In this document: positions 23,499 through 31,730 of the stretch, piece by piece
How the letters are laid out: each line of letters opens with the position of its first letter
Numbering within the stretch: position 1 is the first letter of the stretch
Origin: Rikenellaceae bacterium
GTDB lineage: Bacteria > Bacteroidota > Bacteroidia > Bacteroidales > UBA932
Length of the DNA: 37,105 nucleotides
Assembly (NCBI GenBank): GCA_900767405.1
Contig: CAAFZB010000006.1
Coordinates: 1-37,105 of the forward strand
Direction: 5' to 3'
The notes under the pieces: generated by a model
What the model was told of the DNA's origin: nothing
The model's input: the letters and a program-made list of their open reading frames with translations, nothing else
Database searches by the model: none
Translations under genes and position numbers: made by a program

Positions 23499-24565
23499 TT
23501 GTCTACTTGGACGACTTCCAATTCAAAGGCCAGTGGAGAATATGCCGGAATGGCCGGGTTGGTGATATCGTTCCCGTATCCCAGGTCTGAGGTAAAAACC
23601 GCCACTCCCTTTTCTCCTTTGTGAAGTTTTGAGAGAGCGAACTTGAAGCCTGTGATAAGGGAAGAAGCCTCACTGCTGCTGCCGCCCATTGTGATGTCTT
23701 CATATTTTTCTGCCCAGGTAATCTGGACGGGACCGTATGTGCGGCTTGCGTCATAAACGTAGCTTTCCTTCGCAAGGTCCTCGTCGGTCGTGTCGAAGAC
23801 CTTGGAGTTGGTGAGCATTCCGGTGTAGTTTATCTTTCCGGAAACGTTGGTATTGAGAGTCGTCGTATCTGCAGGAGCCTTGATCTGGAAATAATAGAAT
23901 CCGTGCATCCCGGCAGAATCGCCTTCGCTTATGCGGGCACCGTATTTGGTATTGAGGAAAGTCGTGATCTGGTGAATCTGGTACTGTTCCAGATCCGAAA
24001 TACCCTCCTTAAGCTCTATCTCTATGATCGATGACGTCCCGGAACACTTGGTGTAGTACTCTTCGGCAGTGTTGTAGCGCGGATACTGGTTGTCGTCGGC
24101 CATAAGCCAGCCGGGAATCAGGAGCTTAACCTTCTGTCCGTTGGACATCATAGAGATTATCTCATCGATTCCGGGGGCCATGCTCCCGGCTCCTCTTCTG
24201 AGGATAATGGGGTCGTACGAGTCCCCTTGGGAATAATATCCCAGACGTTTTGCCCAGAATTCGGTCGAACTTGACTCGACGTCTCCGTCCAGGCTGTACA
24301 TTGTAATGTGCGCTTTTACAAAGGGGACGACGCTACTTTCTCCGGTTGCCGTCCCGTTGCCTCCGCTGCTTTCCAGAATATAACTTCCCAGAGGTGTCTT
24401 CTCCCAGATGTATTCGCTGTGGATCTGTTTCTGACGTGCCATCCAGGCATCCAGATATCTTTTTGTGGAATCGTTTCCCGATGTTCCGGTGCCTTTCTTT
24501 GCGCAGGAAATCATCGACGCAACGGCCAGTATGGCCAGCGCCGCAATTATAAGTTTTCTTTTCAT
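23495..24565 (-). CDS. FKBP-type peptidyl-prolyl isomerase lipoprotein, two domains
   Basis: A 356-residue lipoprotein with lipobox C21 (SMISCAKK). Two FKBP-like domains appear in tandem: one about residues 55-185 (GAGSMAPGIDEIISMMSNGQKVKLLIPGWLMA) and one about 225-356 (VSGKINYTGMLTNSKVFDTT ... GFKFALSKLHKGEKGVAVFTSDLGYG). They would catalyse prolyl isomerization or act as chaperones for envelope proteins. The first domain departs more from the consensus and may be non-catalytic. The usual AYG before the FKBP flap is DLGYG. ATG at 24565 overlaps the nrnA stop and begins the signal peptide. Confidence 0.88.
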   Translation of the reverse strand: MKRKLIIAALAILAVASMISCAKKGTGTSGNDSTKRYLDAWMARQKQIHSEYIWEKTPLGSYILESSGGNGTATGESSVVPFVKAHITMYSLDGDVESSSTEFWAKRLGYYSQGDSYDPIILRRGAGSMAPGIDEIISMMSNGQKVKLLIPGWLMADDNQYPRYNTAEEYYTKCSGTSSIIEIELKEGISDLEQYQIHQITTFLNTKYGARISEGDSAGMHGFYYFQIKAPADTTTLNTNVSGKINYTGMLTNSKVFDTTDEDLAKESYVYDASRTYGPVQITWAEKYEDITMGGSSSEASSLITGFKFALSKLHKGEKGVAVFTSDLGYGNDITNPAIPAYSPLAFELEVVQVDK

Positions 24566-25590
24566 ATACGTTTTGCCGTTGCCTGCAGGAATCGTGCCGT
24601 GCATTCCTCTACGTACGCGGGGATGTCCCTTGCCGACGTGATGTCCGATTCAAGGAAGAGCTTGCCTCCGGAGGCCTGTTCGTGGCCGCCGCCGTGAAAA
24701 CTTACGGTCGCGAGCCGATTCACGTTGATGCCTCTTTTGCTCCTCAGGCTTACCCTGTAGAAGCCGTTGTCTTCGGTGAGGGTTATGCTCACTTTTATTC
24801 TCTTTATCGTAAGGGGAATGTTTACCAGCCCCTCCAATTCTCCTTCACGTATCCCGAACTTTCTTTTTATCTCTTTGCTTACAATCATATATGCGTAGCT
24901 GTCTTTCAATACCAGGCAGTTGTCCAGAAGATAGCTTATGGCCCTGACCCTGGCGCTGCGGTAAGAGTTGAAAATACGCTGGACTATTCCGTCCCGGTCA
25001 ACTCCGGCTGCCAGAAGTTGCGAGGCCATATCCAGAGTCGAGGGCCAGACGGAATTGGCGAAATTGTTCGTGTCTGTGGTCATTCCGCACATCATTGCCG
25101 TGAGTGCCGCTTTGGAAAGGCCTTTCAGGCTGTCTCCCATAACTTTCCGCAGAATCCAGAAAAGCAGTTCGGATGCCGATGATATCCGAGTCTCGCTGAA
25201 CACCAGGTCAAACTGCCCTGTGTCGGGATGGGGATGATGGTCGATAAGAATCTTTTTTGCCCTGCACGCCAGCAGAGCTTCCTGAAACTTGTCGTCTGTC
25301 CTCGACAGACAGTTGAAGTCCAGCCCTACGATGAGGTCACATCCGGCCATAACGGAAACGTCGTCGGTTTTCTGAACTCCGCGCAGGATGAAATCCAGAT
25401 TCTCCGGAGTGTCTGTCCCGATAAGCACGATGGCGTTCTTGTCCAGTGTACGGGTGAGATAGCTGTACATTGCCGAAACGCAGCCCAGGGCATCCCCGTC
25501 CGGATGTGTATGCGAAACTATCACCACGCTTGCGCTGGTGTGGACAAGTTCTTTGAACCGGGAAATGCTGTTGTCTGGCAGAATGTTCAT
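24562..25590 (-). CDS. nrnA: Bifunctional nanoRNase/pAp phosphatase, DHH family
   Basis: NrnA degrades 2-5 nt RNA fragments and dephosphorylates 3'-phosphoadenosine 5'-phosphate. The 342-residue protein has DHH motif I SHTHPDGDALG (26-36), motif II with VGLDFN, motif III LIDHHPHPD (about 135), and the DHHA1 domain with GGGHEQASGG near the C-terminus. It supplies the oligoribonuclease missing in organisms without Orn, so it should finish RNA decay started by RNase G elsewhere in this window. A -7 box lies 20 bases upstream. It heads the unit with the FKBP and MATE genes and is divergent from the 228-residue protein gene. Confidence 0.93.
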   Translation of the reverse strand: MNILPDNSISRFKELVHTSASVVIVSHTHPDGDALGCVSAMYSYLTRTLDKNAIVLIGTDTPENLDFILRGVQKTDDVSVMAGCDLIVGLDFNCLSRTDDKFQEALLACRAKKILIDHHPHPDTGQFDLVFSETRISSASELLFWILRKVMGDSLKGLSKAALTAMMCGMTTDTNNFANSVWPSTLDMASQLLAAGVDRDGIVQRIFNSYRSARVRAISYLLDNCLVLKDSYAYMIVSKEIKRKFGIREGELEGLVNIPLTIKRIKVSITLTEDNGFYRVSLRSKRGINVNRLATVSFHGGGHEQASGGKLFLESDITSARDIPAYVEECTARFLQATAKRI

Positions 25591-25610
25591 CCAATGTCTT
25601 TTTCCGAGGG

Positions 25611-25618
25611 CAAATTTA
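25611..25618 (-). promoter_or_regulatory. nrnA promoter -7 box
   Basis: The minus strand reads TAAATTTG, 20 bases before the ATG. No TTTG lies at the expected -33 distance; the upstream DNA is shared with the divergent promoter. Confidence 0.55.
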
Positions 25619-25627
25619 AGAAAAATA

Positions 25628-25658
25628 TTGCATTATTTAAATCGATTTGCTAACTTTG
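25628..25658 (+). promoter_or_regulatory. Promoter of the 228-residue protein gene
   Basis: TTG (25628-25630), 20 bp, then TAACTTTG (25651-25658) fit the consensus. The leader is about 28-33 nt, A/T-rich before the ATG, as in well-expressed Bacteroidota genes. Confidence 0.7.
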
Positions 25659-25691
25659 TAGGACTTTGGAAATATTAAAATAACACACATA

Positions 25692-26378
25692 ATGAACAAA
25701 AGTACCAAGATTATCGTAGAGATTCTGTTGTTCGTGGTTTGTCTCGGACTTGTCTATCTCATTTACAACTCAATTATGCAGCCTGTTCGTTTCAACAAGC
25801 AGAAAGCATATCGTGAGAGCGTTGCAGTTCAGCGTCTTAAGGACATCCGTACACTTGAAGTCGCTTTCAAGAGCGTGAACGGCAGATACACCGGAGACAT
25901 CGACTCTCTCATCGACTTCTACCATACCGGCAAGATGGAAGTCATAATGCAGGTAGGTTCGGCGGATGATTCGATTGCAGTTGCTCATACCGAAGAACTC
26001 AAGAAGAAGGGCGCGAAGGTTGAGGACCTCCTCAAGATGTATCAGGAAGGCGCAAATGATCTGTACTTCTCTACAAAGACACTTGTCCCCGTCAAGGATA
26101 CACTTTTCACCGGACGTGAAAACCTTGTTCTGGATTCACTTGCATACATTCCTTTCTCAGGTGGCCAGCCTATAGAAATGAAGGCCGTCATAAAGATCGT
26201 TTCCGGTGTGAACGTTCCTCTCTTCGAGGCTGATGCTCCTTATGACAAGCTTCTTCGCGGTCTCGACCGTCAGCTTATCATCAATGCTAAGGCAGACTGC
26301 CGCGACAAGAACAGGTTCGAAGGACTCCAGGTAGGTTCTGTCGACACACCTAACAACAACGCAGGTAACTGGGAGTAA
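25692..26378 (+). CDS. Single-pass membrane-anchored protein of unknown function
   Basis: I do not recognise a named family. The 228-residue protein has one N-terminal hydrophobic helix (about 7-28, IIVEILLFVVCLGLVYLIY) with a Glu at position 10, and then a soluble domain. Residues 47-78, QRLKDIRTLEVAFKSVNGRY..., resemble the amphipathic helix and NGRYP-type turn of pseudopilins, but no prepilin peptidase site is seen. The rest is mixed alpha/beta and ends NNNAGNWE. CGT is the common Arg codon here, while neighbours use AGG and CGC freely, which suggests high expression. It precedes rsmD by 9 bases and has a strong promoter. Possible envelope or pilus-like structural protein; this is inference. 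Confidence 0.8.
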   Translation: MNKSTKIIVEILLFVVCLGLVYLIYNSIMQPVRFNKQKAYRESVAVQRLKDIRTLEVAFKSVNGRYTGDIDSLIDFYHTGKMEVIMQVGSADDSIAVAHTEELKKKGAKVEDLLKMYQEGANDLYFSTKTLVPVKDTLFTGRENLVLDSLAYIPFSGGQPIEMKAVIKIVSGVNVPLFEADAPYDKLLRGLDRQLIINAKADCRDKNRFEGLQVGSVDTPNNNAGNWE

Positions 26379-26387
26379 CAGTCTCCT

Positions 26388-26918
26388 ATGAGGATCATCG
26401 GGGGCGCCCTCAAGGGCAAGACCATCAATCCTCCAGCAGGATATAAAGCAAGGCCCACCACGGATTTTGCCCGTGAGGGCCTTTTTAATGTGCTTGGAAA
26501 CGAATACGAATTCGAAGACCTCAAGGTCCTTGACCTCTTTGCCGGCACCGGAGCTGTGGGATTTGAATTCGCATCAAGAGGAGCAGCCCGCGTTTACAGC
26601 GTGGAGATGTCCAGGGAGAATGCGACTTTCATAAAGACAGAAGCGGCCAGGCTGGGACTCGGCAACCTTACGATGGTAAGGGATAACGTCTTTGATTTCA
26701 TCCCTGTCTGCCACGAGAAATTCGATATTGTATTTGCAGACCCTCCGTATGCTCTTGATGGACTTGAAACCATCCCGGACAGAATTTTCGAAAAGGGTCT
26801 GCTTTATCCCGAACGTTACCTGATCCTTGAGCACGGGGACGAACATTCCTTTGTGAACCATCCGCGTTTCAAGAAAGAAAAAGTTTACGGCAGGGTTCAT
26901 TTCTCTTTTTTTGAATAA
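26388..26918 (+). CDS. rsmD: 16S rRNA (guanine966-N2)-methyltransferase
   Basis: RsmD methylates G966 of 16S rRNA in the 30S subunit. The 176-residue protein begins MRIIGGALKGKTI, has the SAM-binding loop LDLFAGTGAVG (48-58) and the catalytic DPPY at 118-121. Family length is about 180. It follows the anchored protein gene by 9 bases and precedes pta by 13, and no promoter box is seen between them, so all three are probably cotranscribed. Confidence 0.95.
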   Translation: MRIIGGALKGKTINPPAGYKARPTTDFAREGLFNVLGNEYEFEDLKVLDLFAGTGAVGFEFASRGAARVYSVEMSRENATFIKTEAARLGLGNLTMVRDNVFDFIPVCHEKFDIVFADPPYALDGLETIPDRIFEKGLLYPERYLILEHGDEHSFVNHPRFKKEKVYGRVHFSFFE

Positions 26919-26931
26919 ACTACTTACAATT

Positions 26932-27933
26932 ATGTCACTTATAGAAAATATCATCGAACGCGCGAAATCCAACAGACAGCGCATCGTGCTTCCCGAATCT
27001 TTTGAAGAACGTACAATAAAGGCGGCAGACAAGGCTCTGGCCGACTCGCTGGCCGACATAATCCTCATTGGAAACAAGGAAAAAATTCTCTCCTATGCCG
27101 CCGGACTCGGACTCCGCAACATTGAGAAAGCTACAATCATCGACCCCGAGACCAGCGAAAAAACAGCTCAGTACAGGGATTTGCTCTACGAACTGCGCAA
27201 GTCAAAGGGAATGACTCCCGAACAGGCAGACAAACTGGTGCTCGATCCGTTGTATTTCGGATGTCTTATCATTAAGAGCGGGGATGCGGACGGTCAGATA
27301 AGCGGAGCTCTCTCTACAACCGGAGAAACCCTCCGTCCTGCACTTCAGATTATCAAGTGCGCTCCGGGCATAAGCTGTGTCAGCGGTGCGATGCTTCTCA
27401 TTACAAAGACTCCCGAGTATGGCCGGGATGGTGTTCTGGTTGTAGGTGACGTTGCAGTTACTCCTGCTCCCGATGCTTCCCAGCTTGCCCAGATTGCCGT
27501 TTGCACGGCAAGAACTGCAAAGAGTGTCGCAGGTTTCGATGACCCTAAGGTCGCTATGCTGTCCTTCTCTACAAAGGGTTCGGCAAAACACGAGGTTGTG
27601 GACAAGGTGGTTGAGGCGACTGCACTTGCAAAGCAGCTCGATCCTTCTATAAGCATTGATGGAGAGCTTCAGGCCGATGCCGCCCTGGTTCCTTCTGTCG
27701 GCGCAAAGAAAGCGCCCGGTTCAGAGATAGCCGGAAAGGCGGACGTGCTGGTGTTCCCCAATCTGGAAGTAGGCAATATCTGTTACAAGATGGTGCAGAG
27801 GCTCGGTGGCGCCGAGGCTATCGGTCCTATCCTTCAGGGTATCGCGAAGCCGGTAAACGACCTGAGCCGCGGATGCAGCGTAGACGATATCTATAAGCTT
27901 ATCGCAATCACTGCCTGTCAGTCGATGGACTAG
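26932..27933 (+). CDS. pta: Phosphate acetyltransferase
   Basis: Pta converts acetyl-CoA and phosphate to acetyl phosphate, feeding AckA. The 333-residue protein is the short form without the N-terminal regulatory domains of E. coli Pta. Matching signatures are RIVLPESFEERTIKAA, SGDADGQISGALSTTGETLRPALQIIK and KGSAKHEVVDKVVEA. ATG at 26932 matches the family start; an upstream ATG at 26911 would overlap rsmD. It is not beside ackA but on the same strand, with five genes between. It is convergent with mazG after 16 bases, with no obvious terminator. Confidence 0.96.
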   Translation: MSLIENIIERAKSNRQRIVLPESFEERTIKAADKALADSLADIILIGNKEKILSYAAGLGLRNIEKATIIDPETSEKTAQYRDLLYELRKSKGMTPEQADKLVLDPLYFGCLIIKSGDADGQISGALSTTGETLRPALQIIKCAPGISCVSGAMLLITKTPEYGRDGVLVVGDVAVTPAPDASQLAQIAVCTARTAKSVAGFDDPKVAMLSFSTKGSAKHEVVDKVVEATALAKQLDPSISIDGELQADAALVPSVGAKKAPGSEIAGKADVLVFPNLEVGNICYKMVQRLGGAEAIGPILQGIAKPVNDLSRGCSVDDIYKLIAITACQSMD

Positions 27934-27949
27934 CGTATATAGACTGACT

Positions 27950-28756
27950 TTATAACCCTTTGGCCTTGCCCTCGTCCCAGATTTCATCCATTTGTGCGAG
28001 AGTGAGGTCTGTAAGTTTTATGCCCTTCCTTATGGTGTTGTCTTCGAGGTAGGTGAAACGCCGGCGGAATTTGCTGCAGCAGTTATGGAGCGCGGCTTCC
28101 GGGTCAATGCCATAGAGTCTTGCGGCATTGATGGTTGCGAAAAGAAGGTCTCCGAACTCTTCCAGCATATGGTCGGGGCCGTCCTGGGCGCAGGCCTCTT
28201 CGACCTCTCCCAGCTCTTCGTGGACCTTGGCCCATACGTCTTCCCTCTTTTCCCAGTCAAATCCGCATCCCCGGGCTTTCTCCTGCAGGGCGAGAGCCTT
28301 GAGCACAGCCGGCATAGCTTCGGGAATGCCGTCCATAACGTGTCTGTTGCCGTCCTTTTCCTTGGCCTTCACAAGTTCCCAGGTGTCTGCGATATGTTTT
28401 GCCGTAGTAGCTTGGGCCTTGTCCAGAACTGACCCGTCGGGGGCAAATACGTGAGGGTGTCTGAAAATCATTTTCTCGCATATGCTGCAAAGTGAGTCGG
28501 CCACGTCGAACTCTCCCTTTTCCTGTGCTATCCTGGCGTAGAAAACAAGGTGGTAGAACAAATCCCCTAGTTCCTTGCAGGTAGCTTTAATGTCGCCCTT
28601 GAGAATGGCGTCGGACAGCTCGTAGACTTCCTCTTCGGTAAGAGCTCTCAGGCTGTCGAAGGTCTGCTCTGCATTCCAGGGGCATTTCTCCCTCAGGTTG
28701 TCCATTATGTCGAGAAGACGGGCAAATTCTGCAATTTTCTGTTCCTTGCTGTGCAT
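27950..28756 (-). CDS. mazG: Nucleoside triphosphate pyrophosphohydrolase MazG
   Basis: MazG hydrolyses (d)NTPs to monophosphates and pyrophosphate, cleaning damaged nucleotides or adjusting ppGpp-related pools. The 268-residue protein has two MazG repeats with the metal-binding pattern EExxE...ExxD: EEEVYELSDAI/KELGDLFYHL in the first (about 40-75) and HEELGEVEEA/EEFGDLLFATINAAR in the second (about 180-215). ATG at 28756 gives the usual N-terminus ARLLDIMDNLREKCPW; longer frames run into tcdA. Its promoter overlaps that of divergent tcdA. Confidence 0.95.
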   Translation of the reverse strand: MHSKEQKIAEFARLLDIMDNLREKCPWNAEQTFDSLRALTEEEVYELSDAILKGDIKATCKELGDLFYHLVFYARIAQEKGEFDVADSLCSICEKMIFRHPHVFAPDGSVLDKAQATTAKHIADTWELVKAKEKDGNRHVMDGIPEAMPAVLKALALQEKARGCGFDWEKREDVWAKVHEELGEVEEACAQDGPDHMLEEFGDLLFATINAARLYGIDPEAALHNCCSKFRRRFTYLEDNTIRKGIKLTDLTLAQMDEIWDEGKAKGL

Positions 28757-28776
28757 AGAAAATAATCTTAAATTTG
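28746..28776 (+). promoter_or_regulatory. tcdA promoter
   Basis: TTG (28746-28748), 20 bp, then TAAATTTG (28769-28776). The -33 element lies inside the first codons of mazG. The leader is about 18-23 nt. Confidence 0.65.
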
Positions 28777-28781
28777 TATCG

Positions 28782-28789
28782 CAAAAATA
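28782..28789 (-). promoter_or_regulatory. mazG promoter -7 box
   Basis: The minus strand reads TATTTTTG, 25 bases before the mazG ATG. It lies only 5 bp from the tcdA -7 box and points against it, so the two polymerase sites overlap. Confidence 0.6.
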
Positions 28790-28799
28790 CGCATTATTT

Positions 28800-29498
28800 A
28801 TGAACTGGAAAGAACGTACCGTACTTCTTCTCGGAGAAAATGCAGTAGAGAAGCTTGCGTCCTCTACCGTGGTTGTCGTGGGAGTCGGTGGAGTTGGAGC
28901 CGCGGCGGCCGAGATGCTGGCCAGGGCCGGGGTGGGACATCTTGTCCTCATAGACAACGACTGCGTGGGAGAGAGCAATATCAACCGTCAGCTGCCAGCT
29001 TTGCATTCTACCGTAGGGAAAGCGAAAACCGAGGTCCTTTCCGAAAGGCTGATGGATATAAATCCCAATCTGGTTGTGGAAACGCTGGCGGAATATGTGT
29101 CGGAAGACAATATGTGCATAGGCCGCCCCTCATTTGTGGTCGATGCCATCGATACGCTCAGCCCTAAGATTGCTTTGATCCAGTATTGTCTGAAGGAGAA
29201 TATCCCTATGGTCAGTTCGATGGGTGCCGGAGCCAAAATTGACGCCACTACGGTGCGAATAGACGACATTTCCAGGACTCACGAGTGCCCTCTGGCGCAT
29301 ATGCTCAGGAAAAGACTCCACAAACTCGGAATAAAGGAAGGTTTCCCGGCAGTGTATTCCATAGAGAAACCCATAGAAACGGCGGTAATAATGGAGGAGA
29401 GCCGCAACAAGAAATCTCAGGTGGGGACCATTTCATATCTTCCTACGGTGTTTGGCTGTGCCTGCGCCCAGGTGGCAATTGGGAATATTATAAAATAA
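28800..29498 (+). CDS. tcdA: tRNA threonylcarbamoyladenosine dehydratase
   Basis: TcdA cyclises N6-threonylcarbamoyladenosine at tRNA position 37 to the cyclic form, using ATP to activate the carboxylate. The 232-residue protein is of the E1/ThiF/MoeB fold: nucleotide-binding GVGGVG (residues 28-33), LIDNDCVGESNINRQ, VVDAIDTLSPKIALI and the C-terminal GTISYLPTVFG. The size and the lack of zinc-binding CxxC pairs favour TcdA (CsdL) over MoeB or ThiF. ATG at 28800 gives MNWKERTVLLLGENAVEKL, the family N-terminus. Confidence 0.92.
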   Translation: MNWKERTVLLLGENAVEKLASSTVVVVGVGGVGAAAAEMLARAGVGHLVLIDNDCVGESNINRQLPALHSTVGKAKTEVLSERLMDINPNLVVETLAEYVSEDNMCIGRPSFVVDAIDTLSPKIALIQYCLKENIPMVSSMGAGAKIDATTVRIDDISRTHECPLAHMLRKRLHKLGIKEGFPAVYSIEKPIETAVIMEESRNKKSQVGTISYLPTVFGCACAQVAIGNIIK

Positions 29499-29503
29499 TA
29501 TGC

Positions 29504-29511
29504 TATCTTTG
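29504..29511 (+). promoter_or_regulatory. Promoter -7 box of the GNAT-like gene
   Basis: TATCTTTG lies six bases before the ATG at 29518, again predicting almost no 5' leader. A TTG lies 22 bp upstream, slightly too far for a good -33 element. Confidence 0.55.
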
Positions 29512-29517
29512 TAAGAT

Positions 29518-30636
29518 ATGTACAGAATAAAGGAAGTTGAAACCGGAAAAGAGCTTATGCAGTTCGTAAAGTTCCCCGATGAACTTTATCGTGACTGCAG
29601 GCAATATGTGCCGGCACTTCATTCCGACCAGGTAAAGTCGCTTACAAAGGTTTCCACACTCAAGTACTGCACACGCAAAATGTGGCTTGCCCTCGATCCG
29701 GATTCAAAAGTCGTAGGCCGCATCTGCGCTATGATAAATCCCCGGTATAATGAGCTGTATTCCAAGAAGAGAGCAAGATTCGGCTGGTTTGACACCATAG
29801 ATGATTTTGAAGTTGCAAAGCTCCTCATAGGGGCTGCCGAGCAGTGGGCCGTTTCAAACGGGATGGAGGAAATACACGGGCCTTTGTATTACAATACGCT
29901 TGGCAAACAGGGAATGCTGGTCGAGGGATTCGATAACGTGCCGCCCTTCAATTGTCTGTACAACTTTTCGTACTACAATGATTTCGTTCAGCGCCTCGGA
30001 TATGAGAAGGAGCTTGACTGGCTGCAGTATAAAATAGTCGCCAACCACGGCGTTCCCGAAAAGGCCAGGAGGGTCGCAGATATTGTGCTTTCAAGGTATA
30101 AGCTACATTTTGGCAGTCTTGAAGAACTCAAGAAAGACCCTTTGAAGGTCAGGAAATTCTTCAAGGTCTACAATGACTCGTTTTCCAAGTCCGTTCAGAA
30201 TTTCGTGCCTTTTACCGATGAGGAGATAGAAGAGGAAGCAAAATCCACGTTGCCGTTCGTGAGCGACAAGACCAGTTGCGTGCTTTTTGATGAGAATGAC
30301 GAAATTGTTGCGTTCGGAATTTCCTTCCCGTCGATTTCGGCCGCTCTCCAGAAGGCGAAGGGCCGCCTTTTTCCGTTCGGATGGTTCCACATCCTCAGGG
30401 CGATGCACAACTACGAGGTTACCGACCTGATGATTAACGGTGCGGCTCCGGAGTGGCAGAATACGGGGGTGAGTGCAGTATATTACAGGGAGATGGCCAA
30501 CAGGGCCGCGAAAGCCGGCACCCGCTGGGCGATCTCCAATCCTCAGATTGAATCCAACAGCGCCGTGAATATATGGAACAGTTATGAACGGGAGCCATAT
30601 ATGAGGCGCAGATGTTATATCAAGAAACTTAAGTGA
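29518..30636 (+). CDS. GNAT-like acyltransferase, conserved in Bacteroidota
   Basis: A 372-residue cytoplasmic protein with an acyl-CoA N-acyltransferase fold over much of its length. The order is an N-terminal GNAT-like half (KVVGRICAMINPRYNELYSKKRARFGWFDTIDDFEVAKLLIGAAEQWAVSNGMEEIHGPL), a helical linker (about 175-240), and a second half with EPEWQNTG-like and RAAKAGTRWAISNPQIESNSAVNIWNSYE features typical of a C-terminal GNAT repeat. The substrate is unknown. Its TGA overlaps the prfA ATG by one base, suggesting coupling to release factor 1; a functional link is not established. Confidence 0.75.
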   Translation: MYRIKEVETGKELMQFVKFPDELYRDCRQYVPALHSDQVKSLTKVSTLKYCTRKMWLALDPDSKVVGRICAMINPRYNELYSKKRARFGWFDTIDDFEVAKLLIGAAEQWAVSNGMEEIHGPLYYNTLGKQGMLVEGFDNVPPFNCLYNFSYYNDFVQRLGYEKELDWLQYKIVANHGVPEKARRVADIVLSRYKLHFGSLEELKKDPLKVRKFFKVYNDSFSKSVQNFVPFTDEEIEEEAKSTLPFVSDKTSCVLFDENDEIVAFGISFPSISAALQKAKGRLFPFGWFHILRAMHNYEVTDLMINGAAPEWQNTGVSAVYYREMANRAAKAGTRWAISNPQIESNSAVNIWNSYEREPYMRRRCYIKKLK

Positions 30637-31727
30637 TGGCAGACAACAACCTACTTGAAAAAGTCCTTTCTCTGGAGGGCAAGTTCAAATCGCTGCAGGA
30701 TCAGCTTACAGATCCCGAGGTGATTTCCGATATGAAGAGATATGTCCAGCTGAACAAGGACTACAAAGAGCTCCAGCCTATTATCGAGGCCGGCAAGCAG
30801 TACGAAAAGATGCTTGCCGAGCTGTCTCAGGCCAAGGATATCCTTATGAACGAAAAGGATGACGACCTTAAGGAAATGGCCCGGGAAGAGATTGCGGGCA
30901 TTGAACCCCGGATCCCCGATATGGAGCAGAAAATCAAGCTTCTGCTGATTCCTGCCGATCCCGACGACAGCAAGAATGCGATGATTGAAATCCGTGGCGG
31001 TACCGGAGGTGACGAGGCTGCCATCTTTGCCGGAGACCTGTTCCGTATGTACCAGCATTTTGCTGAGTCTAAGGGATGGAAATTGGAAATCAGCGACCAG
31101 GCCCCCGGAACGTCAGGCGGATTCAAACAGATTGTTTTCAAGCTCAGTTCCTCTGTAGACGGAGTTTACGGAATAATGAAATATGAGTCCGGCGTGCACC
31201 GTGTCCAGCGTGTTCCTCAGACCGAGACGCAGGGGCGCATCCAGACTTCTGCGGCATCTGTTGCAGTGTTCCCGGAAGCCGGAGAGTTTGACGTGGACCT
31301 GAAATGGGATGATATCCGTCTCGACCTCTTCTGCTCGTCCGGTCCCGGAGGACAGGGTGTAAATACCACATACTCGGCCGTCCGCCTTACCCATATCCCT
31401 TCCGGACTGGTAGTGCAGTGCCAGGAGGAGCGCTCTCAGCTCAAGAACAAGGACCGTGCGTTTGAGGAACTCCGTACCCGTCTGTACAACCTCGAACATC
31501 AGAAATATCTGGACGGCATCGCCGCAAAGCGCAAGACGATGGTGAGCACAGGCGACCGCAGTGCGAAGATACGTACCTATAACTATCCCCAGGGCCGTGT
31601 GACCGACCACCGTATCAACTGGAGTATGTACAATCTTCCCGTCTTTATGGACGGTGATATCCAGGAATGCATCGAGCAGCTCCAGGTTGCCGAGAATGCG
31701 GAGCGTCTGAAGGAAGCGGGGGAGTAA
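30636..31727 (+). CDS. prfA: Peptide chain release factor 1
   Basis: RF1 ends translation at UAA and UAG. The 363-residue protein has the codon-reading P-x-T motif as PQT (194-196) in RVPQTETQGR and the peptidyl-tRNA hydrolysis motif GGQ at 238-240 (SGPGGQGVNTT). The RF1-type block IRGGTGGDEAAIFAGDLFRMY is at 119-139. E. coli has PAT in the first motif; the middle residue is variable, so PQT should work. ATG at 30636 overlaps the previous stop by one base; a GTG one codon upstream is less likely. Confidence 0.96.
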   Translation: MADNNLLEKVLSLEGKFKSLQDQLTDPEVISDMKRYVQLNKDYKELQPIIEAGKQYEKMLAELSQAKDILMNEKDDDLKEMAREEIAGIEPRIPDMEQKIKLLLIPADPDDSKNAMIEIRGGTGGDEAAIFAGDLFRMYQHFAESKGWKLEISDQAPGTSGGFKQIVFKLSSSVDGVYGIMKYESGVHRVQRVPQTETQGRIQTSAASVAVFPEAGEFDVDLKWDDIRLDLFCSSGPGGQGVNTTYSAVRLTHIPSGLVVQCQEERSQLKNKDRAFEELRTRLYNLEHQKYLDGIAAKRKTMVSTGDRSAKIRTYNYPQGRVTDHRINWSMYNLPVFMDGDIQECIEQLQVAENAERLKEAGE

Positions 31728-31730
31728 GGA

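Noticed and set aside
30636..31727. PQT in place of PAT in the RF1 codon-reading motif, considered as a change in stop-codon use.
   Set aside because: The middle residue varies in RF1 (P-x-T), and I recall PQT in other Bacteroidota. Genes here use TAA, TAG and TGA normally.
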